Source: DASQFD01 sp035633255
GTDB lineage: Bacteria > Actinomycetota > Actinomycetes > Actinomycetales > Dermatophilaceae
Assembly: GCA_035633255.1 (NCBI GenBank)
Contig: DASQFD010000121.1
Location: forward strand, 1 to 6,791
Direction of reading: 5' to 3'
DNA: 6,791 nt
Made by a program: the position numbers and the translations under genes. The notes below the pieces were generated by a model. That model made no database searches and was not told the origin of the DNA. It saw only the letters and a program-made list of their open reading frames with translations. Positions 1-6,439 of the stretch are shown here, piece after piece; the first letter of the stretch is position 1; every line of letters starts with the position of its first letter.

Positions 1-883
<883 letters not shown>

Positions 884-889
884 CCGACG

Positions 890-895
890 AGTCTA
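890..895 (-). promoter_or_regulatory. -10 element of a probable leaderless promoter for the kinase
   Basis: On the minus strand TAGACT ends 6 nt before the GTG start (spacer CGTCGG), so transcription would begin at or next to the start codon. No Shine-Dalgarno sequence exists between them. No good -35 match is visible at 16-19 nt spacing. The -10 shape is seen directly; leaderless initiation is inferred from the spacing known for actinobacterial leaderless mRNAs. Confidence 0.6.
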
Positions 896-921
896 CGGAC
901 CGTGACCGAGGCGGCCGGGGA

Positions 922-935
922 CGCGCGGCCGCGCG
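922..935. repeat. Perfect 14-bp palindrome in the kinase/HTH intergenic region
   Basis: CGCGCGGCCGCGCG equals its own reverse complement. It lies almost at the centre of the 84-bp divergent gap (884-967), upstream of both predicted -10 elements. It could be an operator for the neighbouring helix-turn-helix protein. CG-only palindromes also arise easily by chance in such GC-rich DNA, so a function is only a suggestion. Confidence 0.4.
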
Positions 936-954
936 CGGGAGGGCGCGGGCGTGG

Positions 955-960
955 CACCCT
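955..960 (+). promoter_or_regulatory. Possible -10 element of the Rv2175c-like gene
   Basis: CACCCT ends 7 nt before the GTG at 968. It differs from the TACCCT found at the same distance before metF by one base. There is no Shine-Dalgarno sequence upstream of the GTG, which fits a leaderless transcript. The first base departs from the TANNNT consensus, so this is weaker than the other sites. Confidence 0.35.
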
Positions 961-967
961 GTGTGCC

Positions 968-1345
968 GTGGCCGAGCAGCGACTGGACGAGCACCTCACG
1001 ACGCTGGTCGGGGGGTGGCTCTCCCTGCCCGACGTCGCCGAGCGGCTCGGGGTCCGGCTCAGCGAGGCCCGCCGGATGGTCGAGGACCGGGAGCTGCTCG
1101 GGGCGCGGGTGGGCGAGCGGGCGGTGCTCGCGGTGCCCGAGGCGTTCCTCGGCCCGGACGGCGTGCTCCCGGCGCTGAAGGGCACCTTCACCGTGCTCGC
1201 GGACGCCGGGCTCGACGACGCGGAGGCCCTGCGCTGGCTCTTCACCGCGGACCCGACGCTGCCGGTGCCCGGCTGCCCGGTGGACGCGATCCGCGCCGGC
1301 CACAAGACCGAGGTCCGGCGCCGGGCGATGGAGCTGGCGCTCTAG
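968..1345 (+). CDS. Rv2175c-type small DNA-binding protein, candidate kinase substrate
   Basis: 125 residues. A winged/helix-turn-helix-like N-terminal half (WLSLPDVAERLGV at 17-29, then SEARRMVEDREL) resembles the DNA-binding domain of M. tuberculosis Rv2175c. The C-terminal half (LKGTFTVLADAG, ALRWLFTADPTL, PVDAIRAG and a basic tail EVRRRAMELAL) also matches that family. In mycobacteria Rv2175c binds DNA and is phosphorylated by PknL on a threonine in its flexible N-terminal tail. Here the tail is short but carries Thr11-Thr12. The start is GTG at 968: the family N-terminus begins just before the WL(S/T)LPDVA motif, and the frame further upstream runs into the kinase gene on the other strand. 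The gene is divergent from the kinase, as in mycobacteria. Target genes are unknown. It ends in TAG, 58 bp from the convergent DUF6992-like gene. Confidence 0.88.
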   Translation: MAEQRLDEHLTTLVGGWLSLPDVAERLGVRLSEARRMVEDRELLGARVGERAVLAVPEAFLGPDGVLPALKGTFTVLADAGLDDAEALRWLFTADPTLPVPGCPVDAIRAGHKTEVRRRAMELAL

Positions 1346-1368
1346 CCCGAGCTCGCGCCCGAGCTTCA

Positions 1369-1396
1369 GCCCGGGGCTCCCGGCCCGGGGCTCCCG
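1369..1396. repeat. Two tandem copies of a 14-bp unit in a convergent gap
   Basis: The unit GCCCGGGGCTCCCG occurs twice back to back (1369-1382 and 1383-1396), and a degenerate third partial copy follows up to about 1405. Each copy holds a small inverted repeat, CCGGG-GCT-CCCGG, able to form a 5-bp hairpin. The repeat lies between two convergent genes, so a bidirectional transcription-termination role is plausible. There is no T-tract, so it is not a canonical intrinsic terminator. Confidence 0.55.
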
Positions 1397-1403
1397 GCCG
1401 GGC

Positions 1404-1832
1404 TCAGCCCCCGTGGCGGCGCTCCCGCAGGAGCAGCGCCGCCGTGGTGTCGAGGACGAGGAGGAACGCGCCGTGGGTGACGACGGCGTGCCCGGCTCCG
1501 CGGTCGGCCGGACTGCCGCGCCCGGCCCAGGCCCGGCCGGCGGCGATGTAGGCGAGGTCCGCCACGGCGTTGACCGTCAGCAGGCGCCGGAGCCGACGGC
1601 GCTCGACCTCGGGTGGCCGGCGCGGTGGGCGGGCCAGGCCGCGCCCGGCCGCGACGGCGATGATGCCGTCGACCAGCCCCCACGCGAGGTGCTGCCGCCC
1701 GGCCGCCGCGAGCCGAGGGTCCTCCCCCCGGCGCCCGGCGAGGACCAGGACCGCGCCGCCCGCGACGCTCACGCCGGCCCAGGCCCCGAGGGCCCGCGGG
1801 AGCAGCCGCCGGACGGCCGGCTCGTCGGTCAC
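1404..1832 (-). CDS. Small four-helix membrane protein, DUF6992-like
   Basis: 142 residues. Four hydrophobic segments are visible at about 12-33, 47-63, 84-100 and 115-135, separated by an arginine-rich loop (64-83). The patterns HLAWGLVDGIIA (48-59), LLTVNAVADLAYIAAG (84-99) and HGAFLLVLDTTAA (120-132) resemble the uncharacterised DUF6992 family as I recall it; no function is known to me. The start is GTG at 1832, which overlaps the TGA of the upstream Vps62-like gene in the sequence GTGA. The two are therefore very probably translationally coupled and act together at the membrane. The open frame continues upstream inside the larger gene, but a start there would encode an arginine-rich stretch unlike the family, so I reject it. 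Convergent with the Rv2175c-like gene. Confidence 0.75.
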   Translation of the reverse strand: MTDEPAVRRLLPRALGAWAGVSVAGGAVLVLAGRRGEDPRLAAAGRQHLAWGLVDGIIAVAAGRGLARPPRRPPEVERRRLRRLLTVNAVADLAYIAAGRAWAGRGSPADRGAGHAVVTHGAFLLVLDTTAALLLRERRHGG

Positions 1833-3628
1833 TTGCGGACCATGTCGCGCACGGCCGTGTAGAGCAGGACCACCGCCGTCGCCCCGACGATGACGGCGAT
1901 GCCGAGCCGCCAGTTGCCACCGAGCCAGAGCAGGAGGAACCACAGCCCCACCGCGACCCCGGCGAGGACGGCGACCGTGCCGAGGAAGGCCAGCAGCCGC
2001 TTGCGCGCGAAGGCCTCGACCGCGAGCACCCCGACCACCGCCGCCACGACGAACAGCAGGAGCGGGGAGAGCGGGACGAAGAGCATCGCGACGAACAGGG
2101 CGAGCATGAGCGGGACGCTGAGCGAGGACCACACCCGGAGGAACCGCTCGCGGACGTCACCACCGGCGACGTACGGCTCGTGCGCGTGCCGCAGGTGCGA
2201 CTGCACCGGCTCGGGCTCCTCCGGTGCCGCGAGGGCGGCGCTGTGCACGTCCCGCTCGTGGAGCAGGTCGGCCCGGCGGCGCAGCAGGGTGCTCACGGCG
2301 GCCTCCCCCTCGTCGAGCTCGGAGGCGCGCTCCCGGGCCAGGGCGTCCGAGCCGGCCTTGGCGAGGGTCACGGCGACCAGGCGCCGGCGCCGCAGGGCCT
2401 CGCGGCGCTCCTCGACCTCGGCGTCGAGGGCGGTCAGCTCCTCGTCGATGAGCACCACCCGCTCCTCGAGCAGCTCGTCGCGCTCCTCCTCGGTCGGGGC
2501 CACCTTGTGCAGCCCGGCCCACCCCAGCGGGTCCGCCCACGAGGGTCGCACCGAGCCGTCGCGCTCGTAGCGCGGGCCAGCGGGGGCCCGCTCGCCGCCG
2601 AGCCGGTCGCGCGTGTCCAGGCCCCAGAGGCCGCGGAAGTCGCGCACCCAGGGGGTGGAGTCGGCGACGACCTCCGGGGTCCACGGCAGCGGCTGCGCCG
2701 GGCCGACCGCCTCCCCGTCGCCGCGCGCGTAGTCGATGAAGGGGATGCCGACCCCGGGGCGGTCCTCACGCAGCCACGGGAAGAGGGCGGCGCTGGCGCG
2801 CTCGAACCCGCTGACGAGCGCCCCCGCGCGGCCCACCGGCTGCACCTGGACGAGGTAGTCCCCGGGGACGAAGGCACCGGAGTGCGAGCCGGCCCCGGCG
2901 AAGACCACCGGGTGCTCACCCTCGCGGCGCAGCTCCGGGTCGTCCCAGCGGCGGCGCAGGTCGTCGCCCTTGTAGTCGTGGGAGGAGAAGGCGACCCACT
3001 GGGGGGTGGGAGGGCCGTCGTCGTCCTCGGCGAGGTAGACCGTGATCATCTCCCAGTCCGACTCGTGCTCGTTGATGCCGGCGAACGCGGAGCGCCAGTC
3101 GTTCATGGGGTAGAAGAACCAGTACTGCAGGCACGCGTACCCGCCGTCGCGCACCACCCTCCCGTAGTAGGTGCACACCGGTGGGTCGCCCACCGCGTCC
3201 CGGTACTGCAGCTGCGCCGTGGCCCCGGTCGCGCCCGGCACCCGGCCGCGCAGGATGAGCGAGCCACGCAGCCCCGCGTCGACGAAGCGGGCCAGGAGGC
3301 CGACGCTGCCGAGCCGGCCGAGCCCGGCCGGGCGCTCGCGCAGGCGCGCGCCGCGCCGGGTCAGGGTCGCGACCGCGAGCGGCTTCTCCACGAACCGCAG
3401 GTGCAGCCGGTCGCGCGGGTGGGCGCGGGCCTCCCCGCAGAGCCGGTCGACGTCCAGCTGCCCGGCGGGCACCAGCAGCCGCGCCTTCTGGCTCTGCTCG
3501 TCGTCGAGCCACAGGCTGCACTGCGCGACGTAGGGCTCGACCGCCATCGGCCGGAAGTGCTCACCGCGCGTGAGGCGCACCACCGGTTCGTACTCGCGAA
3601 GCAGCGTCAGGTCGTCGGGCGGGGGCAT
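1829..3628 (-). CDS. Membrane-anchored protein with Vps62-like domain and coiled coil
   Basis: 599 residues, function unknown. Residues 1-50 form a conserved-looking start (LLREYEPVVRLTRGEHF, then MAVEPYVAQCSLW). Residues about 150-260 carry the signatures of the Vps62/DUF946-like family: LQYWFFYPMNDW (167-178), NEHESDWE (186-193), FSSHDYKG (214-221) and VVFAGAGSHSG (241-251). His188, Asp191 and Glu193 sit like the metal ligands of the NLP heptapeptide GHRHDWE; that comparison is inference. A Glu/Arg-rich probable coiled coil spans about 379-462. Four hydrophobic helices follow (about 503-520, 521-541, 545-569, 575-592). There is no N-terminal signal peptide, so the globular part is probably cytoplasmic, anchored by the C-terminus. 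Start ATG at 3628 has GAGGA (3637-3641) 8 nt upstream. It lies 72 bp after the synthase gene on the same strand and is coupled to the DUF6992-like gene. It occupies the place of mptA in mycobacteria. Confidence 0.82.
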   Translation of the reverse strand: MPPPDDLTLLREYEPVVRLTRGEHFRPMAVEPYVAQCSLWLDDEQSQKARLLVPAGQLDVDRLCGEARAHPRDRLHLRFVEKPLAVATLTRRGARLRERPAGLGRLGSVGLLARFVDAGLRGSLILRGRVPGATGATAQLQYRDAVGDPPVCTYYGRVVRDGGYACLQYWFFYPMNDWRSAFAGINEHESDWEMITVYLAEDDDGPPTPQWVAFSSHDYKGDDLRRRWDDPELRREGEHPVVFAGAGSHSGAFVPGDYLVQVQPVGRAGALVSGFERASAALFPWLREDRPGVGIPFIDYARGDGEAVGPAQPLPWTPEVVADSTPWVRDFRGLWGLDTRDRLGGERAPAGPRYERDGSVRPSWADPLGWAGLHKVAPTEEERDELLEERVVLIDEELTALDAEVEERREALRRRRLVAVTLAKAGSDALARERASELDEGEAAVSTLLRRRADLLHERDVHSAALAAPEEPEPVQSHLRHAHEPYVAGGDVRERFLRVWSSLSVPLMLALFVAMLFVPLSPLLLFVVAAVVGVLAVEAFARKRLLAFLGTVAVLAGVAVGLWFLLLWLGGNWRLGIAVIVGATAVVLLYTAVRDMVRK

Positions 3629-3636
3629 GGCACCGA

Positions 3637-3641
3637 TCCTC
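3637..3641 (-). promoter_or_regulatory. Shine-Dalgarno of the Vps62-like gene
   Basis: GAGGA on the minus strand lies 8 nt before the ATG at 3628 and supports that start. The rest of the 72-bp gap (3629-3700) shows no convincing promoter or T-tailed terminator, so read-through from the synthase gene is likely. It holds one GTATGCCG octamer. Confidence 0.55.
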
Positions 3642-3674
3642 GCGGGTCACCGCCCTGCCCGCACGCACAACGCG

Positions 3675-3682
3675 GTATGCCG
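3675..3682 (+). repeat. GTATGCCG octamer, one of four in the window
   Basis: GTATGCCG also occurs at 148-155 (plus, inside the kinase gene), 4345-4352 (minus, inside the synthase gene) and 5196-5203 (plus, inside metF). These four sites hold every TAT or ATA trinucleotide in the window. This copy is the only intergenic one; with the copy at 146-156 it shares the longer string CGGTATGCCGG. Function unknown. Confidence 0.5.
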
Positions 3683-3700
3683 GCGGGTCGCGGCGCCCGG

Positions 3701-4786
3701 TCAGGTGGCGCGGTCGGTCGCGACGGCGACGAGTCGGCCCAGCGCCGAGCGGCCCGCCGGGTCGAGGCCGGGCGCCGCCGCCAGGGCCGCGTGTGCGTCG
3801 GCGACGAGGCGGGCGATGTCGCCCTCGACGACGTCGGGCGCGCCCGAGCGCGTGATGAGGGCCCGCAGCTCCGCGACGTCGTCGTCGCCGAGGTCCGGGC
3901 TGCCGACCCGGGCCTCCAGCCGCGCCACGGCCGCCGGCGGTGACCCGGCCAGCGCGTGCGCGAGCAGGACGGTGCGCTTGCCCTCCCGCAGGTCGTCCCC
4001 GGCCGGCTTTCCGGTGACCTCCGGGTCGCCGAAGACCCCGAGCAGGTCGTCGCGCAGCTGGAACGCGTGCCCGAGGGCGAGGGCGTAGTCGGAGAGCAGG
4101 GTGCGGGCCTCACCGGAGAGGCCACCGACGGACGCGCCGACGAGCAGCGGACCCTGGACGCTGTAGGCCGCGCTCTTGTAGCGGATCACCCGCTCGGCAC
4201 GCGCCACCCGCTCCGCCTCGGGGACCCCCGACCACGGCCGCACCGACTCCACCACGTCGAGGAACTGCCCGGCCATGAGCTCGGTCCGCATCCGGTCCAG
4301 GGCCGGCCGGCCGCGGTGCAGGTCGGGCGCCGGGAGGCCGCACCCGGCATACACCTCGTCGGTCCAGGCGAGGCAGAGGTTGCCGGCGAGGATCGCACCG
4401 GCGACCCCGAACCGGTCGCTGTCCCCGTCCCACCCGCGCTCGGCGTGCCGCGCGGCCAGCACCCGGTGGGCCGCGGGGCGCCCGCGCCGGGTGTCGCTGT
4501 CGTCCACGACGTCGTCGTGGAGCAGGGCCGCCGCCTGGAGCAGCTCCATGGCCGCGGCGCAGCGTACGGCGGCGTCGGAGTCCGGCTGCCCGGCGGCCCG
4601 CAGCCCCCAGTAGAGGAAGGCGGCGCGCAGCCGCTTGCCCCCGGCGAGCAGGGCCGCGACCACGTCCAGCAGGTCGGTGACGTCCGGCCCGAGCGGCGCC
4701 AGCGCCTCGGCGCGGGCCGCCAGCTCCGCGTCGAGGTGGCGCTGGACGCGGGCGCGCAGGTCGGCCTCGTCGAGCGGGCTGGCCAC
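3701..4786 (-). CDS. idsA: Polyprenyl diphosphate synthase, IdsA / geranylgeranyl-diphosphate synthase type
   Basis: 361 residues, normal for the trans-isoprenyl diphosphate synthases, which add isopentenyl diphosphate to allylic diphosphates. Visible motifs: GGKRLR (49-54); first Asp-rich motif LLHDDVVDD (88-96) with Asp91, Asp92, Asp95, followed by Arg100-Arg101; MAGQ (171-174); RYKSA with Lys204; FQLRDD (242-247) in the second Asp-rich motif, which reads DDLLG instead of DDxxD; then GDPEVTGKP and DDLREGKRT, typical of actinobacterial IdsA proteins. Small residues (Ala86, Ala87) at the fifth and fourth positions before the first motif fit a C20 or longer product; this is inference. The product could feed carotenoids, menaquinone side chains or polyprenyl phosphate. 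The start is GTG at 4786 with a strong AAGGAGG four nt upstream. Divergent from metF, as Rv2173 is from Rv2172c. Confidence 0.93.
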   Translation of the reverse strand: MASPLDEADLRARVQRHLDAELAARAEALAPLGPDVTDLLDVVAALLAGGKRLRAAFLYWGLRAAGQPDSDAAVRCAAAMELLQAAALLHDDVVDDSDTRRGRPAAHRVLAARHAERGWDGDSDRFGVAGAILAGNLCLAWTDEVYAGCGLPAPDLHRGRPALDRMRTELMAGQFLDVVESVRPWSGVPEAERVARAERVIRYKSAAYSVQGPLLVGASVGGLSGEARTLLSDYALALGHAFQLRDDLLGVFGDPEVTGKPAGDDLREGKRTVLLAHALAGSPPAAVARLEARVGSPDLGDDDVAELRALITRSGAPDVVEGDIARLVADAHAALAAAPGLDPAGRSALGRLVAVATDRAT

Positions 4787-4790
4787 GGGC

Positions 4791-4797
4791 CCTCCTT
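4791..4797 (-). promoter_or_regulatory. Strong Shine-Dalgarno of the polyprenyl synthase gene
   Basis: AAGGAGG on the minus strand, 4 nt before GTG 4786, fixes that start. It is the strongest ribosome-binding site in the window and contrasts with the divergent metF gene, which has none. Confidence 0.8.
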
Positions 4798-4839
4798 GGT
4801 CGGCTGATCCCTCCCGGGACGTGTCGGCGCGTGGGCGGC

Positions 4840-4845
4840 AGCCTA
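4840..4845 (-). promoter_or_regulatory. Candidate -10 element for the polyprenyl synthase gene
   Basis: TAGGCT on the minus strand fits TANNNT. It would start transcription near 4833, giving a leader of about 45-50 nt that includes the Shine-Dalgarno sequence. No clear -35 is seen. It lies about 18 bp from the metF -10 on the other strand, so the two polymerase sites would overlap. Confidence 0.4.
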
Positions 4846-4862
4846 CGGGCCGGGTGCTCGGC

Positions 4863-4868
4863 TACCCT
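4863..4868 (+). promoter_or_regulatory. -10 element of a probable leaderless metF promoter
   Basis: TACCCT is followed by 7 nt (CGGCCAC) and then the ATG at 4876, so the first transcribed base would be at the start codon. There is no Shine-Dalgarno sequence before the ATG. No -35 match is visible. The position of this element also supports ATG 4876 over an upstream in-frame start at 4831. Confidence 0.6.
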
Positions 4869-4875
4869 CGGCCAC

Positions 4876-5808
4876 ATGGCGCCCGGAAGCCTCGCCCGAC
4901 CCGCACACCTCACCCGGTCCATCCCCGAGATGCTCGCGTCGGACCACCCGTCGGTCAGCTTCGAGTTCTTCCCGCCCAAGGACGACGAGTCCGAGGCGGT
5001 GCTCTGGGCCGCCATCCGGCGCCTCGAGCAGGTGCGGCCGGACTTCGTGTCGGTGACGTACGGCGCGGGTGGCACCACCCAGGACCGCACCGTGCGGGTC
5101 ACCGAGCGGATCGCGCGGGAGACCACGCTCACCCCGCTGGCCCACCTCACCTGCGTGGGCGCGTCGGTCGCCTCCCTGCGCCAGGTGGTGGGGGCGTATG
5201 CCGCCGCGGGCGTCCGCAGCATCCTCGCCCTGCGGGGTGACCCGCCCGGGGACGCGCGGGGGACGTGGACGCCGCACCCGGAGGGGCTGGACCACGCCGA
5301 GGACCTCGTGCGGCTCGTCGCCCGGCTGGGGGACTTCGCCATCGGGGTGGCGGCGTTCCCGGACGTGCACCCGGACAGCCCCGACCTGGACCACGACGTC
5401 GAGGTGCTGGTCCGCAAGGCCGAGGCGGGCGCGACCTTCGCCATCACCCAGATGGTCTTCGACGCCGAGAGCTACCTCCGCCTGCGCGACCGGGTCGCGG
5501 CCCGGTGCGCACTGCCGGTCACGCCCGGGCTGATGCCGGTGACCAACCTGCGCCAGATCACCCGGATGGCCCAGCTCATGGGGACCCCGCTGCCCGCCCC
5601 GGTGGTGTCGCGGCTGGAGGCGGTCGCCGACGACCCGGCCGCCGTGCGTGCGGTCGGGGTGGAGATCGCCACCGAGGTGGCGGGGCGGATGCTCGACGAG
5701 GGCGCGCCCGGGATCCACTTCATCACGATGAACCGCTCGACGGCCGCCCTCGAGGTGCACGAGAACCTCGACCTCGGGCCCGTGCGTCAGGCGACCTCCA
5801 TCGGCTGA
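4876..5808 (+). CDS. metF: Methylenetetrahydrofolate reductase
   Basis: 310 residues. Family members reduce 5,10-methylene- to 5-methyl-tetrahydrofolate with a flavin and NAD(P)H, supplying the methyl group for methionine synthesis in the cytoplasm. Visible motifs: SFEFFPPK (28-35) with Glu30 at the position of the catalytic glutamate; SVTYGAGG (59-66); HLTCVG (90-95); ILALRGDPPG (116-125) with Asp122; GVAAFPDVHPDSP; FAITQMVFD; PVTPGLMPVTN; and the C-terminal GIHFITMNRS. All core motifs of a canonical FAD-type MetF are present. Start ATG 4876 is chosen because a TACCCT -10 element ends 7 nt upstream and family members have about 25 residues before the SFEFFPP motif; an in-frame start at 4831 would lie upstream of the -10. 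Its last 22 bp overlap the end of the YbaK-family gene on the opposite strand. The neighbouring synthase gene is divergent. Confidence 0.95.
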   Translation: MAPGSLARPAHLTRSIPEMLASDHPSVSFEFFPPKDDESEAVLWAAIRRLEQVRPDFVSVTYGAGGTTQDRTVRVTERIARETTLTPLAHLTCVGASVASLRQVVGAYAAAGVRSILALRGDPPGDARGTWTPHPEGLDHAEDLVRLVARLGDFAIGVAAFPDVHPDSPDLDHDVEVLVRKAEAGATFAITQMVFDAESYLRLRDRVAARCALPVTPGLMPVTNLRQITRMAQLMGTPLPAPVVSRLEAVADDPAAVRAVGVEIATEVAGRMLDEGAPGIHFITMNRSTAALEVHENLDLGPVRQATSIG

Positions 5809-6308
5809 CCGCCGGTGACGCGCAGCAGCTCGTCGTAGGACGTCGAGAAGACCGAGTGGCTGTGGCCCGCCGCCGCCCAGACGGTGTCGTGGCGGCCGAG
5901 GCTGACGTCGACGATGGTGCGGATCGGGTGGGGGTGCCCGACGGGGGCGACCCCGCCGATGGCGAAGCCGGTCCAGGCGCGGACCTGCTCGGGGGTGGCG
6001 CGCTCGACCGCGGCGAGGCCGGCGAGGTCGGCGACCCTGTCGACGTCGACGCGGTGGTCGCCCGAGGCGAGGACGAGCAGCGGCCCGGTGTGGCCGTCGT
6101 GCGCGCGGGTGGCGAAGACGAGGGAGTTGGCGATCTCGCCCGGCGTGGTGCCGAGCGCCTCCGCGGCCGCCGCCGCGGTGCGGACGGCGTCGGGGAGGAA
6201 CCGCACCGTGGTGCGGATCCGGTGCCGGGCGAGCACCTCGAGCACCCGGGCCACCCCGGGGTGGGCGGAGAGGTCGGCGGCGGGAAGCGGCTCGCCGGGT
6301 GAGCTCAT
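5787..6308 (-). CDS. YbaK/EbsC-family aminoacyl-tRNA deacylase-like protein
   Basis: 173 residues forming one YbaK-type editing domain. Family members hydrolyse mischarged tRNAs in trans (for example Cys- or Ala-tRNA-Pro). Visible: a helical N-terminus (16-32), an Ala-rich stretch TAAAAAEALG (44-53), EIANSLVFA (58-66), LVLASGDHRVD (78-88), and the hallmark TGFAIGGVAPVG (113-124), followed by RTIVD (130-134). By comparison with E. coli YbaK (VYKTLLV aligned to IANSLVF), the functional lysine corresponds to Asn61 here, so substrate or even activity may differ. ATG 6308 is the start; TACGCT ends 6 nt upstream, implying a leaderless mRNA. It is convergent with metF, with a 22-bp overlap, and divergent from the DUF6504 gene. 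The specific tRNA substrate cannot be read from the sequence. Confidence 0.88.
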   Translation of the reverse strand: MSSPGEPLPAADLSAHPGVARVLEVLARHRIRTTVRFLPDAVRTAAAAAEALGTTPGEIANSLVFATRAHDGHTGPLLVLASGDHRVDVDRVADLAGLAAVERATPEQVRAWTGFAIGGVAPVGHPHPIRTIVDVSLGRHDTVWAAAGHSHSVFSTSYDELLRVTGGQPMEVA

Positions 6309-6314
6309 CCCCGC

Positions 6315-6320
6315 AGCGTA
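6315..6320 (-). promoter_or_regulatory. -10 element of a probable leaderless promoter for the YbaK-like gene
   Basis: TACGCT on the minus strand is followed by GCGGGG and then the ATG at 6308. The spacing of 6 nt is the same as before the kinase gene. There is no recognisable -35. Confidence 0.55.
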
Positions 6321-6330
6321 GTGACCGGCC

Positions 6331-6361
6331 TTGACGCGCGCGGCGGGACGGGAGGTAGAGT
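6331..6361 (+). promoter_or_regulatory. Sigma-70-type promoter of the DUF6504 gene
   Basis: TTGACG (6331-6336) and TAGAGT (6356-6361) are separated by 19 nt, slightly long but with good boxes. This is the only promoter in the window with both elements clear. Transcription would start near 6368, just before the LexA palindrome, with a leader of about 70 nt. Confidence 0.7.
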
Positions 6362-6371
6362 CGGCACTTGT

Positions 6372-6387
6372 TCGAACACGTGTTCGA
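6372..6387. promoter_or_regulatory. LexA binding site (SOS box), perfect palindrome
   Basis: TCGAACACGTGTTCGA is a perfect 16-bp palindrome and matches the actinobacterial/Gram-positive LexA consensus, TCGAAC-N4-GTTCGA, in every fixed base. It begins about 10 bp after the -10 box, where bound LexA would block polymerase. DUF6504 and probably the gene after it should therefore be induced by DNA damage. The YbaK-like gene diverges from the same region, but its -10 is more than 50 bp away, so its control is uncertain. Confidence 0.9.
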
Positions 6388-6428
6388 CACCGAGATGGCA
6401 GGTGGGTCCGGGGTCGACGGAGGGCGCC

Positions 6429-6434
6429 AGGAGG
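6429..6434 (+). promoter_or_regulatory. Shine-Dalgarno deciding the DUF6504 start
   Basis: AGGAGG lies 5 nt before GTG 6440. Neither the TTG at 6368 nor the ATG at 6395 in the same frame has such a site, and the TTG is immediately next to the SOS box. Confidence 0.75.
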
Positions 6435-6439
6435 ATGCC

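Noticed and set aside
1833..2132. A longer DUF6992-like protein starting inside the Vps62-like gene
   Set aside because: The extra residues are Arg/Ala-rich and unlike the family; the GTGA overlap at 1829-1832 gives a standard coupled start.
3629..3700. Possible intrinsic terminator between the synthase and Vps62-like genes
   Set aside because: Only short imperfect GC pairings are present, with no T-tract; nothing separates this from ordinary GC-rich sequence.
2180..3943. A 587-codon open frame on the plus strand
   Set aside because: It is antisense to the Vps62-like gene and runs into the synthase gene; its Arg/Ala/Val/Gly-rich product shows no domain, as expected of GC-rich shadow frames.
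4812..4819. TCCCGGGA palindrome in the idsA/metF gap
   Set aside because: Eight GC-rich bases are expected by chance in this composition and it is not placed on either -10 element.
4110..5447. A 445-codon minus-strand frame spanning the synthase start and metF
   Set aside because: It shadows two well-supported genes and crosses their divergent promoter region.
6368..6439. Earlier DUF6504 starts (TTG 6368 or ATG 6395)
   Set aside because: The TTG start would put the SOS box inside coding sequence and coincides with the expected transcription start; neither has a Shine-Dalgarno sequence, while GTG 6440 does and matches the family N-terminus.
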